The translations under genes were made by a program, and so were the position numbers. This document shows, one piece after another, positions 9,196 through 17,715 of a stretch of DNA of 64,000 bases. The notes under the pieces were generated by a model, which saw only the letters and a program-made list of their open reading frames with translations, was not told the DNA's origin and did no database searches. Source of the DNA: Candidatus Sabulitectum sp. (GTDB lineage Bacteria > Fermentibacterota > Fermentibacteria > Fermentibacterales > JCC-6); NCBI GenBank assembly GCA_021107435.1, contig JAIOSV010000104.1, positions 1-64,000 on the forward strand, given 5' to 3'. Each line of letters begins with the position of its first letter. Positions within the stretch are counted from its first letter, which is position 1.

Positions 9196-9224
9196 ACTCT
9201 AATGCCACTATTAGACTCTGTCAA
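9196..9224 (-). promoter_or_regulatory. Promoter with palindromic operator of the Rrf2-hcp operon
   Basis: On the minus strand TTGACA (9224-9219) is followed after 17 bases by TAGAGT (9201-9196), a good -35 and a moderate -10. An inverted repeat fills the promoter: on the plus strand ACTCTAAT (9196-9203), 6 bases, ATTAGACT (9210-9217), with one mismatch. Symmetric AT-rich operators of this size are typical of Rrf2 proteins. Its position between and over -10 and -35 suggests repression by the product of the first gene. Confidence 0.7.
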
Positions 9225-9246
9225 CCCCGAGTTGGAAATGAAGCAG

Positions 9247-9429
9247 TCATTCTTCGATAAACCAGTTCAGATACTGGTGCAGATTACCAGCAAGAAAGTT
9301 CGGCAGGCTGATCGACTTGTATTCTTTCCCGTCCGGAGTTCGGAGAAGGTCAACTCGAACCGGTAACTGCTGTTCAAAAACAGACTTCACGCGGGGTGCC
9401 TCCATGTTCAGTTCCATATATCCGGTCAA
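9247..9429 (-). CDS. Short hypothetical protein or gene fragment
   Basis: A 60-residue frame (TTG start at 9429, internal ATGs available) with protein-like composition: VRVDLLRTPDGKEYKSISLP then FLAGNLHQYLNWF. The frame stays open upstream towards about 9470 without a good start, so it may be the C-terminal relic of a larger gene. It ends 23 bases before the -35 box of the Rrf2 operon. No family is recognised. Confidence 0.3.
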   Translation of the reverse strand: MTGYMELNMEAPRVKSVFEQQLPVRVDLLRTPDGKEYKSISLPNFLAGNLHQYLNWFIEE

Positions 9430-9488
9430 TTTGTCTGATTGCCTTCTCCGACTCAGAGTGACATATTGCGGTACAGAAAAGGAGAGGA

Positions 9489-9923
9489 ATGGAGAAATTC
9501 ATAGAAAACATGTGCAACACAGTTCTTCCGGGCTGCTTTAATTTGAAGGTATTATCCTTTGACTTCGGGAATAAGAATGATTTCCTGGTCACTGTGAATG
9601 ATTCTCGAAATTTTCTTAGCTTTATTCAAGAAAAATGGGATTTTCTTTGCGAAGGATGTTACTCCGATGTTTTTCACAGCGGATTTCTGGGAAGCTATGC
9701 TTTCGCTCTCTGGTTCATGGAATTCGATGAGGACAACTGGTTCTCGTATGATTCTGTTCACAAAGAGACAGAAAAATACCTTAACTCTTACTCCTCTGTT
9801 TCTGATCGGAATGAATTGAGAATAATTAAGGGCTCTTTTCTTCCAATGAAGCTGGATCTGCCTGTAGTCGTGGATTATGAAAAACTATCTGTAACCGTAT
9901 GGACAGGGGAACTTAGAGACTGA
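9489..9923 (+). CDS. Hypothetical protein, 144 aa
   Basis: ATG at 9489 follows AAGGAGAGG (9479-9487), a strong ribosome-binding site with short spacing. The protein has no signal peptide or membrane segment. It is rich in aromatic residues (FLSFIQEKWDF, ALWFMEFDEDNWF) and has three cysteines in the N-terminal half. I recognise no domain. It converges with the minus-strand operon ending at 9926, leaving two bases between the stops. It is probably a single-gene unit in the cytoplasm. Confidence 0.6.
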   Translation: MEKFIENMCNTVLPGCFNLKVLSFDFGNKNDFLVTVNDSRNFLSFIQEKWDFLCEGCYSDVFHSGFLGSYAFALWFMEFDEDNWFSYDSVHKETEKYLNSYSSVSDRNELRIIKGSFLPMKLDLPVVVDYEKLSVTVWTGELRD

Positions 9924-9925
9924 TG

Positions 9926-10885
9926 TTACAGCATTATGCTGTACTTATCCCTTTCTGCGGAATCAATTCTTTCTGCGGTAAATGTTTCACCCTGATTGGA
10001 AATAACAGTTACCTGTTCCTGCGCTTTGGTGTATGAGACCATAATTGCATTGAGAAGTGTAATGTTCTTTTCAGTTTTTTTGCCCAGAATAATGCCCAGA
10101 GGACCGGGGATATCCCGAATAGCAAGCTGAATTCCTGTATCCGCATGAAGCATTTTATCGTTCTCTGCCGCTGATCTGCCCACAAGTCCGACAGCCCCGT
10201 TTAAGAGGAACATCCGTCCGAATCTTATCATCCGTGCATTGTCTCCCGAAAGAAGACCAACCTCTTTAAGAACTCTAAGCCTGTTGGAATATCCGGGATC
10301 TGTCAGCAGACATCCTCCACCGGGAGAAGGGATATGGGAAAAACCGTATTCCCGTGCCATTTCCAGCTGTTTCGTCCGACCTCTTCCATTCAGATCAAGA
10401 AGACGTTCCCTGTCTACAAGACCCGCTTCCTCTATGGGTGTAGGATCAAGTATCCTGGCGGAAAGGGGTCGGAGAAGAATATCCCCGGTGCGGGATATGT
10501 TTTTTACCCTGTTAAGGGATCCCCGGTTCTGACTCATTGGACGCTGCCCGACAACTTCACCGGAAAATATGAAGTCGAACCCTTCCCTTGCTGCAATTTC
10601 CTTCAGCTTTCTGAACATGGCTGCATGGCAATCAATACAGGGATTCATGTTCTTGCCGAAACCGCTGGGCGGGTCAAAAAGGAGAGCCATAATCTCCGAA
10701 GTGAAATCAACCGTATGCCATTTAATTCCCAGAGCAGTTGCGGCTGTTTCTCCCGCCTGCACATCAAAGAAAGGACTGTCAAATGTTACAGCTTCCACAT
10801 GAATGCCCTGATCTATAAGAACTCTGGAGGCAAGCATTCCGTCCAGCCCCCCGGAAAATGCACCAAGTGCTCTAACCGATTTCAA
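9926..10885 (-). CDS. PP-loop tRNA thiolation-like enzyme (MnmA/ThiI-related)
   Basis: 319 aa. The N-terminus holds the ATP-pyrophosphatase signature FSGGLDGMLA (residues 10-19). A conserved NPCIDCHA (about 81-88) corresponds to the first catalytic-cysteine region of MnmA/ThiI-like sulfur transferases, and PSPGGGCLLTDPG supplies another cysteine. The C-terminal 100 residues resemble the RNA-binding NFACT-R-like tail seen in this subgroup. It probably adenylates tRNA for thiolation. It differs from canonical MnmA in length and C-terminus, so the modified base is not predictable. It is the last gene of a three-gene operon, and its start overlaps the HAD gene stop by 4 bases. Confidence 0.8.
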   Translation of the reverse strand: MKSVRALGAFSGGLDGMLASRVLIDQGIHVEAVTFDSPFFDVQAGETAATALGIKWHTVDFTSEIMALLFDPPSGFGKNMNPCIDCHAAMFRKLKEIAAREGFDFIFSGEVVGQRPMSQNRGSLNRVKNISRTGDILLRPLSARILDPTPIEEAGLVDRERLLDLNGRGRTKQLEMAREYGFSHIPSPGGGCLLTDPGYSNRLRVLKEVGLLSGDNARMIRFGRMFLLNGAVGLVGRSAAENDKMLHADTGIQLAIRDIPGPLGIILGKKTEKNITLLNAIMVSYTKAQEQVTVISNQGETFTAERIDSAERDKYSIML

Positions 10886-11532
10886 TGCCGGCCCTCCAGA
10901 ATCAGCCAGTCATTCTGCGTAGCCAGTTTTCTGAGTTTTCTTACAGGATGAACCGCAATCGCAGAACCGCACAGATCAAGAATGTATCTGTCCCCCCAGG
11001 AGTCACCAAGAGCCAGTGCCCGGGAAGGCTCAATTCCTAACTGATCCATCATTGCCATAGCCGGAGCTATTTTGGCCTTTCCGTAAGGTCTCTGTCCTAT
11101 AAGATGACCGGTGCATTTCCCGTTCTTCACCACAGGGATACTCCCTCTGAAACTTTTAAAGCCCAGACCTTCCGCTATAGCCTGCACAAGCGGAGAAAGA
11201 GATGCGGAAAGAATGAATATCTCCGCGCCATCTTCCTTATGGTTGTTGAGAATATTGAGAACTCCCGGCCGGACCTTCTTTAGCAGAAGGGGAGTACACT
11301 CTTTGACCTCATCATGAAGAACATCCATGGGAAGACCGCTGAAATATCCTCTGTTCCAGCCTCTGCCTTCCCGCATTGTTCTGATCGGATGCCTCAGATA
11401 GTGATACAGAAATCTGATCACAACAGCTCGGGAGAGTACCTTTCTCCTGAAAAGGCCAAGGACAAACTCCAGCTCGCTGGACACTGAAATCAGTGTTCCA
11501 TCAAGGTCACATATTACAATCCTGGGGTTCAA
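10882..11532 (-). CDS. HAD-family (SerB-like, IB type) phosphatase
   Basis: 216 aa. HAD motifs are in order: DLDGT (residues 9-13, nucleophile Asp), ILSASLS (motif II, about 106), KAKIAP (motif III Lys) and LALGDSWGD (motif IV, about 173). This is the layout of subfamily IB, phosphoserine-phosphatase-like enzymes. The cap is short and basic, and the substrate cannot be inferred. TTG at 11532 overlaps the preceding stop as TTGA, and its own stop overlaps the PP-loop gene, so the three genes are translationally coupled. Confidence 0.85.
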   Translation of the reverse strand: MNPRIVICDLDGTLISVSSELEFVLGLFRRKVLSRAVVIRFLYHYLRHPIRTMREGRGWNRGYFSGLPMDVLHDEVKECTPLLLKKVRPGVLNILNNHKEDGAEIFILSASLSPLVQAIAEGLGFKSFRGSIPVVKNGKCTGHLIGQRPYGKAKIAPAMAMMDQLGIEPSRALALGDSWGDRYILDLCGSAIAVHPVRKLRKLATQNDWLILEGRH

Positions 11533-12386
11533 TCGCTTACCAGAACTCCACGACCGGTGCCGGGAGTATTGTCAAAAGTTTCAAGAACATGGACAAGTAT
11601 ACCCGGGAACAATCTTGGGAATGCCCCGTGGAAGAAGGAATGCGCCAGATTGGTGTATTCTACAATTTGAGTGGCATATTCACCGCAGGAAGAATCCTCG
11701 GCATCCACAAGCTGACCGATTCCTCGAACCTCATAGGACTTACTGTCAAGGAAAACCAGACTTGTCACCGGTTCCTTCATGAGATTGATGAAAGTGTGTG
11801 TTTCGAATGTTGGAGTGGAGTAAAGCTCAAGACTGATAAGCTTTGTGAGATCAAAATTTCCGGAATCGGAATACAAATCCTTGAGGTAATCAATCTTGGC
11901 AGGCATTGAACCATCCATGTTCTCCTGCATGAACTCTATTTTTTCAGCGATAATTTCTCTTTTTGGACAGAGACCCATGCCCTTGAAAGCGTTGTTTATG
12001 GTTAGAATGCTGTCATTTCTTCTGGCACCCCGTGTGGCCATAGCAGCGTTGTGCGGGCCAGCAAGGGAAGGAGGAGAACCGCCCTGACCTGTCATCATAT
12101 CCATAATTTGGTTCAGAACTTCTATGCGGGCTGTTAGATTCCACTCAAGAAATTCCTCAGGCAGCTCAGCGGTGTTATAATTTTCCCACACACCGTCAAC
12201 TTTTGCCCTGATGACACCTTGGGCTTCATTTGAAACGTCTACACAATCCTGAAGAAAAGAACCGTTGTGCCAAAGTTCCATAGTACCCTGCTCCATTTCA
12301 CCGGCAAAGGCTTTTCCAGCAATTGATGAAAGCAGAAGCGCTCCGCTTGCCTTGCTCGCCTTTTCAAGAAATTCTCTTCTGTCCAT
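11529..12386 (-). CDS. Tat-type exported protein of unknown function
   Basis: 285 aa. The N-terminus MDRREFLEKASKASGALLL has the twin-arginine pattern followed by a hydrophobic core and a likely cleavage site after AFA (about residue 28), so a folded protein is exported through Tat. The mature part contains SPPSLAGPHNAAMATRG and two or three cysteines, but I recognise no family. Tat export usually implies a bound cofactor; no canonical cofactor motif is visible. It is the first gene of a coupled operon with a HAD phosphatase and a PP-loop enzyme, an unexplained combination. Confidence 0.75.
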   Translation of the reverse strand: MDRREFLEKASKASGALLLSSIAGKAFAGEMEQGTMELWHNGSFLQDCVDVSNEAQGVIRAKVDGVWENYNTAELPEEFLEWNLTARIEVLNQIMDMMTGQGGSPPSLAGPHNAAMATRGARRNDSILTINNAFKGMGLCPKREIIAEKIEFMQENMDGSMPAKIDYLKDLYSDSGNFDLTKLISLELYSTPTFETHTFINLMKEPVTSLVFLDSKSYEVRGIGQLVDAEDSSCGEYATQIVEYTNLAHSFFHGAFPRLFPGILVHVLETFDNTPGTGRGVLVSD

Positions 12387-12481
12387 GAAAACCCCCCTAA
12401 AAATAAGACTAACACAATAGGACGACAGATAGTTATTGTTGTCATTGATGTAAGAGCAATACTACCGGAGAGGAAAGTCAA

Positions 12482-14566
12482 TTGTCCAGACTTAAAGAAC
12501 TGGCTGAGAGCCGCAATGTCAATGCCTTTAAAAAGGCCTGGGAAGACGCGCTTAACACTGGAACTCCTGCAAAGGAACTCCTTGACTCACTTAATATCCT
12601 AAGAAAGACAGGGGAAGAGAGTCTTCCCCTCCACCTGGCGGAAGCCGCCCTCGAAAAAATGGACTCAGAAGCCAGAGAAGATATCCTTGAATTTGCTTCA
12701 GGGGCCGCCGATATCTTTGAACACTCTCAGATAATTGCAACTGCCCTGGTGGAGTCCCTGAGAGATAAGTATCTTATTTTTGAACCTCTTGAAGCTTTCA
12801 TATCTGCCAGCGGAGTGCTGTCTGAGAAAAAAACTCTCAGAGATTCCTGGAGAAGACTGAAGGAACTTCTCCAATGCCAGCAGGGTAATTTTCTTCTTCA
12901 CAAGGATTTCGGACCCGGCGAGATTCTGCGAACATCCAGAAGCTCTTTCACTATTGACTTTCAGAGATCAAGGAATCACGACATGACAGTTGAAGCCATG
13001 CTGGACTCAACTCGTCCTGTTCCTTCAGATTCTCTCTATGTACAAAGGTGGAAGCACCCCGATGACTTCGCGGCTCTTCTGGAACATGGAGATGAAGCAC
13101 TTCTTAATCGTGCCTTCCGTGACATGGCAACCGAGAATTCACTGAAGGAAATTAATCTTCTCAAACTTCTGGACGGATCCAATTTCAAACCCCGTCAAAT
13201 GTGGAAGGTGCTGAAAACCGCAGCAGCAGGCTCCGCTAACTTCATGGACATGGGGAATTCCATCATTCCTGCGGACAGTTCTTCTCTGCTGTCTCAGATC
13301 GAAGCTGTAATAGCAATTAAAAAAATGGCCATGTCAGAAAAAACGAAGACTGTAACCTCTTTGCTGAAAGCCGCCGAGAAGGGAGAAGAAACCCGACTTG
13401 AGCAGATCTTTGACAGAGTGGTCAGCCTGAAAGATATCGAAAAAGGTGCTGTGTTTGAACTTGCCTGGCTTTGCTCTGGTAAAGGAAAGGTCAAGAAATT
13501 TGAGGAAAGAACCCGTCACCTGCTTGAGATGAAAGCAGTAAGAGTACAGAGAGCCATGGATGAAATCCACTCCGCGCCCTGCAAAAAACTTTACATGCAG
13601 CAATTTTTCGCAAACTCTCCTGATGAAACAGAAATATGGATACTGCTGGACAAACTCCCCAGAACCATGCGGGAACAGGCTGCTGACTACGCAGTGAAGT
13701 TCAATCAGGAAGTACATGCGGAATACGTACTCAAGGCTCTTGATGACCCGGGAGAAACCGCGCATTTCATGTGGGCTCTGGAACGCGCGGCAAAGCTGGA
13801 TGACTACATGGAACCCGTCAGGATAGTTGAACTGGCTCTCAAAAATCTGAATTTCGCCAAATCCGACATGCAGAGACGGGTGTGTACGGTTCTCATGGAC
13901 AAGCTGAGACCGGAGCTTGAGCAGCACATCTCACTGCTTGATACCAGAAGACTTGAGACTCTCACAGAAAACCTGGAAGAGAGCATTGGCGCCCAGGAAA
14001 GCGGTCTGGTTTTACTGGCCCGAAGAGAGCTCTCCGGCAGACGCACAGGAGGATTCACCAACATCAGGAAATTCTGGGAAAGTGACACTATTTTCAGCAG
14101 TCGCGATGGCATTTCCAGAAGAATTGAAGAGATTGAAAAGATCCGAACAGTCCAGATACCTTTAGCCGCAAAGGCAATTGCCGAAGCCGCATCTCACGGT
14201 GATCTGTCTGAAAATGCTGAATACACTGCAGCTCTCGAGAAAAGAGACTTCCTGCTGGAGATGCTGAACAGATACAGAAAGCAGCTTAAACTTATGAGAC
14301 CATATCCGGTAGGACAGGTAAGCACTGAGATTATCAGCCCTGCCACCAGAGTAATACTGGAATCAATGGATGCCAGCCTGAAATTGCGAACGGTCTGTGT
14401 GGTTGGCATGATGGACGCAGATGCCGACAACGGATATATCAATTACAAAGCTCCATTGGGTGCTGCTCTACTGGGACTTACAAAGGGTGATACTGTTCAA
14501 CTGCCGGGAGACAAAGATTCGATATGGAGAATCACTGACATTTCACTGATGGAAGAGAAAATGTGA
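12482..14566 (+). CDS. greA: Very long GreA-type transcription elongation factor
   Basis: 694 aa against about 158 for ordinary GreA. The last 165 residues form GreA: the coiled-coil loop signature AEAASHGDLSENAEYTAALE (about residues 558-577), whose acidic residues enter the RNA polymerase secondary channel, and the C-terminal FKBP-like domain ending IWRITDISL. The 530-residue N-terminal part is mostly helical and contains a beta-rich stretch, KDFGPGEILRTSRSSFTIDF (about 140-160), resembling a CarD/Tudor-like segment. A similar giant GreA is known in Chlamydiae. TTG at 12482 is the start, with GAGAGGAAAG before it. Its stop overlaps the next ATG. Confidence 0.9.
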   Translation: MSRLKELAESRNVNAFKKAWEDALNTGTPAKELLDSLNILRKTGEESLPLHLAEAALEKMDSEAREDILEFASGAADIFEHSQIIATALVESLRDKYLIFEPLEAFISASGVLSEKKTLRDSWRRLKELLQCQQGNFLLHKDFGPGEILRTSRSSFTIDFQRSRNHDMTVEAMLDSTRPVPSDSLYVQRWKHPDDFAALLEHGDEALLNRAFRDMATENSLKEINLLKLLDGSNFKPRQMWKVLKTAAAGSANFMDMGNSIIPADSSSLLSQIEAVIAIKKMAMSEKTKTVTSLLKAAEKGEETRLEQIFDRVVSLKDIEKGAVFELAWLCSGKGKVKKFEERTRHLLEMKAVRVQRAMDEIHSAPCKKLYMQQFFANSPDETEIWILLDKLPRTMREQAADYAVKFNQEVHAEYVLKALDDPGETAHFMWALERAAKLDDYMEPVRIVELALKNLNFAKSDMQRRVCTVLMDKLRPELEQHISLLDTRRLETLTENLEESIGAQESGLVLLARRELSGRRTGGFTNIRKFWESDTIFSSRDGISRRIEEIEKIRTVQIPLAAKAIAEAASHGDLSENAEYTAALEKRDFLLEMLNRYRKQLKLMRPYPVGQVSTEIISPATRVILESMDASLKLRTVCVVGMMDADADNGYINYKAPLGAALLGLTKGDTVQLPGDKDSIWRITDISLMEEKM

Positions 14567-14835
14567 TGTTGTGCATTCTCTGCGGTGAACCGTGGCAGCA
14601 AAAAGCCATGCCGTTCAGTGCTGTCTGTGAAAAATGCCATTGCTGGCTGCACTCCTGTATTCAGTGCGCATTGTGGGATTCCCGATCACGGATGTGCAAA
14701 TCCATGACCACTGATTCTGTGGCAGACCGGCAGGGGAAAAATTTCTGCGAGGAATGGAAACCCCACGACACGGAAGCAACAACTGATATGATTAAAAATC
14801 CTGTCGGAAAATTTGCTTCGCTTTTTGGAGATTAG
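14566..14835 (+). CDS. Small cysteine-rich, probably zinc-binding protein
   Basis: 89 aa from ATG at 14566, which overlaps the GreA stop (TGATG); GTG at 14563 is an alternative. Cysteine pairs CILCGE and CEKC near the N-terminus, then HSCIQC, MCK and FCEEW, suggest one or two zinc-knuckle sites. No signal peptide is present, so it is likely cytoplasmic. Coupling to a transcription factor suggests an RNA- or polymerase-related role, but I recognise no family. The next gene begins 3 bases after its stop. Confidence 0.7.
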   Translation: MLCILCGEPWQQKAMPFSAVCEKCHCWLHSCIQCALWDSRSRMCKSMTTDSVADRQGKNFCEEWKPHDTEATTDMIKNPVGKFASLFGD

Positions 14836-14838
14836 CAT

Positions 14839-15876
14839 ATGCGCATTATTGTAGCCACCACCCACACCATACCAGCCTACTCTGGAGGCTGGACTACCCC
14901 ACTGGATCTACTCGGGAATGATCATCAGGTGATGTATATTGTTCGCAACTACAAAGCTGGCACAAGAATAATTGAAGGAATTAAATGCGTGGGAGTAGGA
15001 TCATCTGGTTCAATAACCTGTTCCTGGGATTTCGCCGAAAAATACAGACATGCAGCAGTACAAAGATTGTTTCGCATGGCACTGAAGAAGCATTTTCGAG
15101 AATTCAATGCCGATTTTGTTCTGTGCCTGGATCCGGAAGCAGGCTATTCCGCAATGTATTCCGACCTCCCCTATGCCATGCGTTTTCACTCAAAACTGGA
15201 ATCGGAACATCTGGGATCAGACTTTGGTGCACTGATGAAGAATTCAACTTTCGCAACCGCCTGTCCTGCCACTCATATCCCCGATCTTGAGGTTCTCGCT
15301 CACAATCAGGATTTGTCCAGATTCGTTTACACTGAAAGTCAATCAGCAGAAAAAGCTCTTCTGCTCACCAGCATTGACAGAATTCATGAACCGGAGCTTT
15401 TCGTTGAAGGAGTAATGCTTTCAAAAACAATGAAGGGCGATATTGTCGGTACAGGCCAGGACAGAAAAAGGATTGTCTCTCTCTGTAAAGAAACAAATGG
15501 AAGGGTGCGCTGCCTGCCACCTGTACCCCGCCTGAAAGTACCGGAGCTTCTCAGCAACTATCAGGTGGGAATCGCTACCGTTCAGGAGGTTTCTCCAATC
15601 GTTTATCAGATGAAGGTAAATGCCTATATGGCCGCAGGTCTCTACACTCTTGCGAAGCCGTGGACTCACATAGCATACGAAGCGCCGGGTCTTATCAGCA
15701 CATTTACCACAGCGAGAGACATGGCTGATCATCTTGATTACCTCTGTGACAACTGGGCTGAAACTCTTGAAACTCGCAGGAAAGCCAGAGACTGGATCCA
15801 CAAACATTACTCGGTAGAAATTCCACGAAAACGCTTTAACGAAATACTAAAAGAAAAATTCCCCGCGAAAACCTGA
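14839..15876 (+). CDS. GT4-like glycosyltransferase
   Basis: 345 aa. It starts with a Rossmann-type IIVATTHTIPAYSGG. The C-terminal half has PELLSNYQVGIATVQ and an acceptor/donor-site region ending in PRKRFNEILKEK, the architecture of GT-B glycosyltransferases. The EPYG-type donor motif of family 4 is not obvious; YQMKVNAYMAAGLYTLAKP occupies its place, as in spore-coat-type members. ATG at 14839 follows the Cys-rich gene by 3 bases. It probably contributes to the adjoining surface-polysaccharide locus. The acceptor is unknown. Confidence 0.75.
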   Translation: MRIIVATTHTIPAYSGGWTTPLDLLGNDHQVMYIVRNYKAGTRIIEGIKCVGVGSSGSITCSWDFAEKYRHAAVQRLFRMALKKHFREFNADFVLCLDPEAGYSAMYSDLPYAMRFHSKLESEHLGSDFGALMKNSTFATACPATHIPDLEVLAHNQDLSRFVYTESQSAEKALLLTSIDRIHEPELFVEGVMLSKTMKGDIVGTGQDRKRIVSLCKETNGRVRCLPPVPRLKVPELLSNYQVGIATVQEVSPIVYQMKVNAYMAAGLYTLAKPWTHIAYEAPGLISTFTTARDMADHLDYLCDNWAETLETRRKARDWIHKHYSVEIPRKRFNEILKEKFPAKT

Positions 15877-15882
15877 CAGTCT

Positions 15883-16107
15883 TTAGGACATTTCGAGTGG
15901 AACATCTCTGCAGACAGCAGATATACTGGTGCGGGCGCTCTCTGGATAAAAGATGAAAAAACGATAAACGCCCTTACAGGCGGGGCCAAAATCGGCTGGA
16001 GAATAGCCCTCCATGTCCACGGACTTCCTTTTGATCTGGAACCATATCTGTGTCTGGGAGTCAATTTCCTCTGCAACAGTGAAGAAAGTTGAATTTCTGC
16101 AGCCCAC
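15883..16107 (-). pseudogene. Short fragment downstream of the flippase gene, probably frameshifted
   Basis: A 74-residue frame from GTG 16107 has protein-like sequence (FFTVAEEIDSQTQIWFQIKR, then DFGPACKGVYRFFIFYPE). Directly upstream the adjacent frame reads DIKFGSRVKRGLQKFNF, which would join smoothly after a one-base shift near 16090. The whole may thus be the relic of a gene following the flippase. No family is recognised. It converges with the glycosyltransferase ending at 15876. Confidence 0.35.
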
Positions 16108-16134
16108 GCTTCACCCTGGAACCAAACTTGATAT

Positions 16135-17715
16135 CTACTGAGAGCGGGAAATTCTATTCCTGATCTTTTCTGTAACCTGAGATAATGCACTGGAAAATGT
16201 TGTGCTTCCAAGACCATAAAGAACCAGAACCATGAGAAAAACACCAACTGCAGTGTATGAAATCAACTGAGTAAATCGCGTAACCAGAGATGCTTCAGTT
16301 GAAAAGGGCCAGAAGTAAATCAGCAAAAGACAACCGGAGGCAAGGAGTACATTAGCTGAAAGGATTTTCAGCTGTTCCCTGATAACCAGTCGCAAATTCA
16401 GGCCTCCCATTTTTCTGGAGAGAGACCATATCAGATAAATGGTTTTGGCTGTTGATGTTACTGTTGTTGCCAGTGCAAGTCCGCCTATTCCCAGAGGCCC
16501 AACAAGAATCAGATTCAGCAGTACATTGGCGATAATGCCGAATATTCCTATTGCTACAGGAGTTGCCGAATCCTTCTGAGCATAAAAGACGCGGGAAACA
16601 AGTGAGCCAATACCGAACTGAGCAAGCCATGGAGCGTAGAACGCAAGCGCATATCCTATGTACCGTGAATCCTCTCCCGAGAAATTTCCCTTCTGGAAGA
16701 GGACGGAGACAACCGGAACAGCCAGAATGGTTAGAAGTGCTGAGGTGGGAAACATCACAAGGGATGTGGTGTTAATGCTTTTCCTGAGAACAGACAGAAG
16801 CTCATCTTTCTTGCCCTTTGCTGCTTCCGCAGAGAAGCTGAGGTCAGCAAATGTTAGAAAGGGATAAAATACAACGGCAAGAACAATGTTCTTTATTCTG
16901 TTGGCATAGTCTATGGCTGTAACCGAACTCTCAGGAAGAAAAGAAGCCAGCATCTTATCCGCAATAGGAGCCAAAAAACCCACCAGAGTTCCTCCCACAA
17001 CAGGAGCAGCCATTCTTGCCAGTTGCCCCATGAATGAATCATCTGAAATGGAGGGACGAACCTTAAACCCGCTTCTATAGCTTTGAACAAGAAGAAAAAC
17101 AAACTCCACCAGAGCACCAGCGAGCATGGAAAGGGGAAGGATTTGAATTCCCATACCGTCTCTGACCACCAGTAGAACTGTGAGAGATACAGTCAATCCT
17201 AAAATCCCGGAAAAGGCAAGAGAGGTAAATCTTCTCTCATACTTTATAAAGTTAGCCAGTATCCCGTTAGTGGTTCCAAGAATCACCATTGGAAGAAGTA
17301 TCCGGAAAAGGCTTGAAGCAAGTCCCAGTAACTCCTGTGACCCATTGGGACTTACTATCTGTACAAGAGCCCCACTGAAAAACCAGAGAACTGCGATAAG
17401 CACTGAACTTGTAAGAACAAGCCAGGATATTGTCCTGTTCACGAACGCAACTGCTCCATCATGCCCTCTCTTCTCCATAACTCTGGAGTAGATAGGTATG
17501 AAAGCCGAACCAAAGGAATGAGAAACTACCTGCCTGACAAGAAACGGAAACACCATGGCTACAGCAAGAGCATCAGTACGCCAGTTCGCTCCGAAAATTG
17601 ATGTTATCTGAGCAAATCGAATGTAGGCAAGAAGAGCACCGGCAACACTGCTGGCGGAAAGAGCAGAAAGACCCATGATTTTACTGTTTCCCGCAGGTCT
17701 TGCTTTTTCAGTCAT
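16135..17715 (-). CDS. MurJ/MviN-family lipid-linked oligosaccharide flippase
   Basis: 526 aa with about 14 hydrophobic membrane segments. The MviN signature region is visible as RFAQITSIFGANWRTDALAVA near the N-terminus, FGSAFIPIYSRVM (about 68-80) and YANRIKNIVLAVVFYPF in the middle. The family flips lipid II (MurJ) or polyprenyl-linked glycans across the inner membrane. Placement beside glycosyltransferases suggests a Wzx-like role for the local polysaccharide, although a housekeeping MurJ is equally possible. It overlaps the upstream glycosyltransferase by 8 bases. Confidence 0.85.
   Translation of the reverse strand: MTEKARPAGNSKIMGLSALSASSVAGALLAYIRFAQITSIFGANWRTDALAVAMVFPFLVRQVVSHSFGSAFIPIYSRVMEKRGHDGAVAFVNRTISWLVLTSSVLIAVLWFFSGALVQIVSPNGSQELLGLASSLFRILLPMVILGTTNGILANFIKYERRFTSLAFSGILGLTVSLTVLLVVRDGMGIQILPLSMLAGALVEFVFLLVQSYRSGFKVRPSISDDSFMGQLARMAAPVVGGTLVGFLAPIADKMLASFLPESSVTAIDYANRIKNIVLAVVFYPFLTFADLSFSAEAAKGKKDELLSVLRKSINTTSLVMFPTSALLTILAVPVVSVLFQKGNFSGEDSRYIGYALAFYAPWLAQFGIGSLVSRVFYAQKDSATPVAIGIFGIIANVLLNLILVGPLGIGGLALATTVTSTAKTIYLIWSLSRKMGGLNLRLVIREQLKILSANVLLASGCLLLIYFWPFSTEASLVTRFTQLISYTAVGVFLMVLVLYGLGSTTFSSALSQVTEKIRNRISRSQ

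Noticed and set aside
9167-9208. N-terminal extension of the Rrf2 regulator
   Set aside because: It would translate through the operator and the -10 region and lacks a ribosome-binding site, whereas ATG 9166 is well placed.
15807-16247. 146-codon minus-strand frame over the 3' ends of the glycosyltransferase and flippase genes
   Set aside because: Overlaps both genes in other frames and has no protein-like composition.
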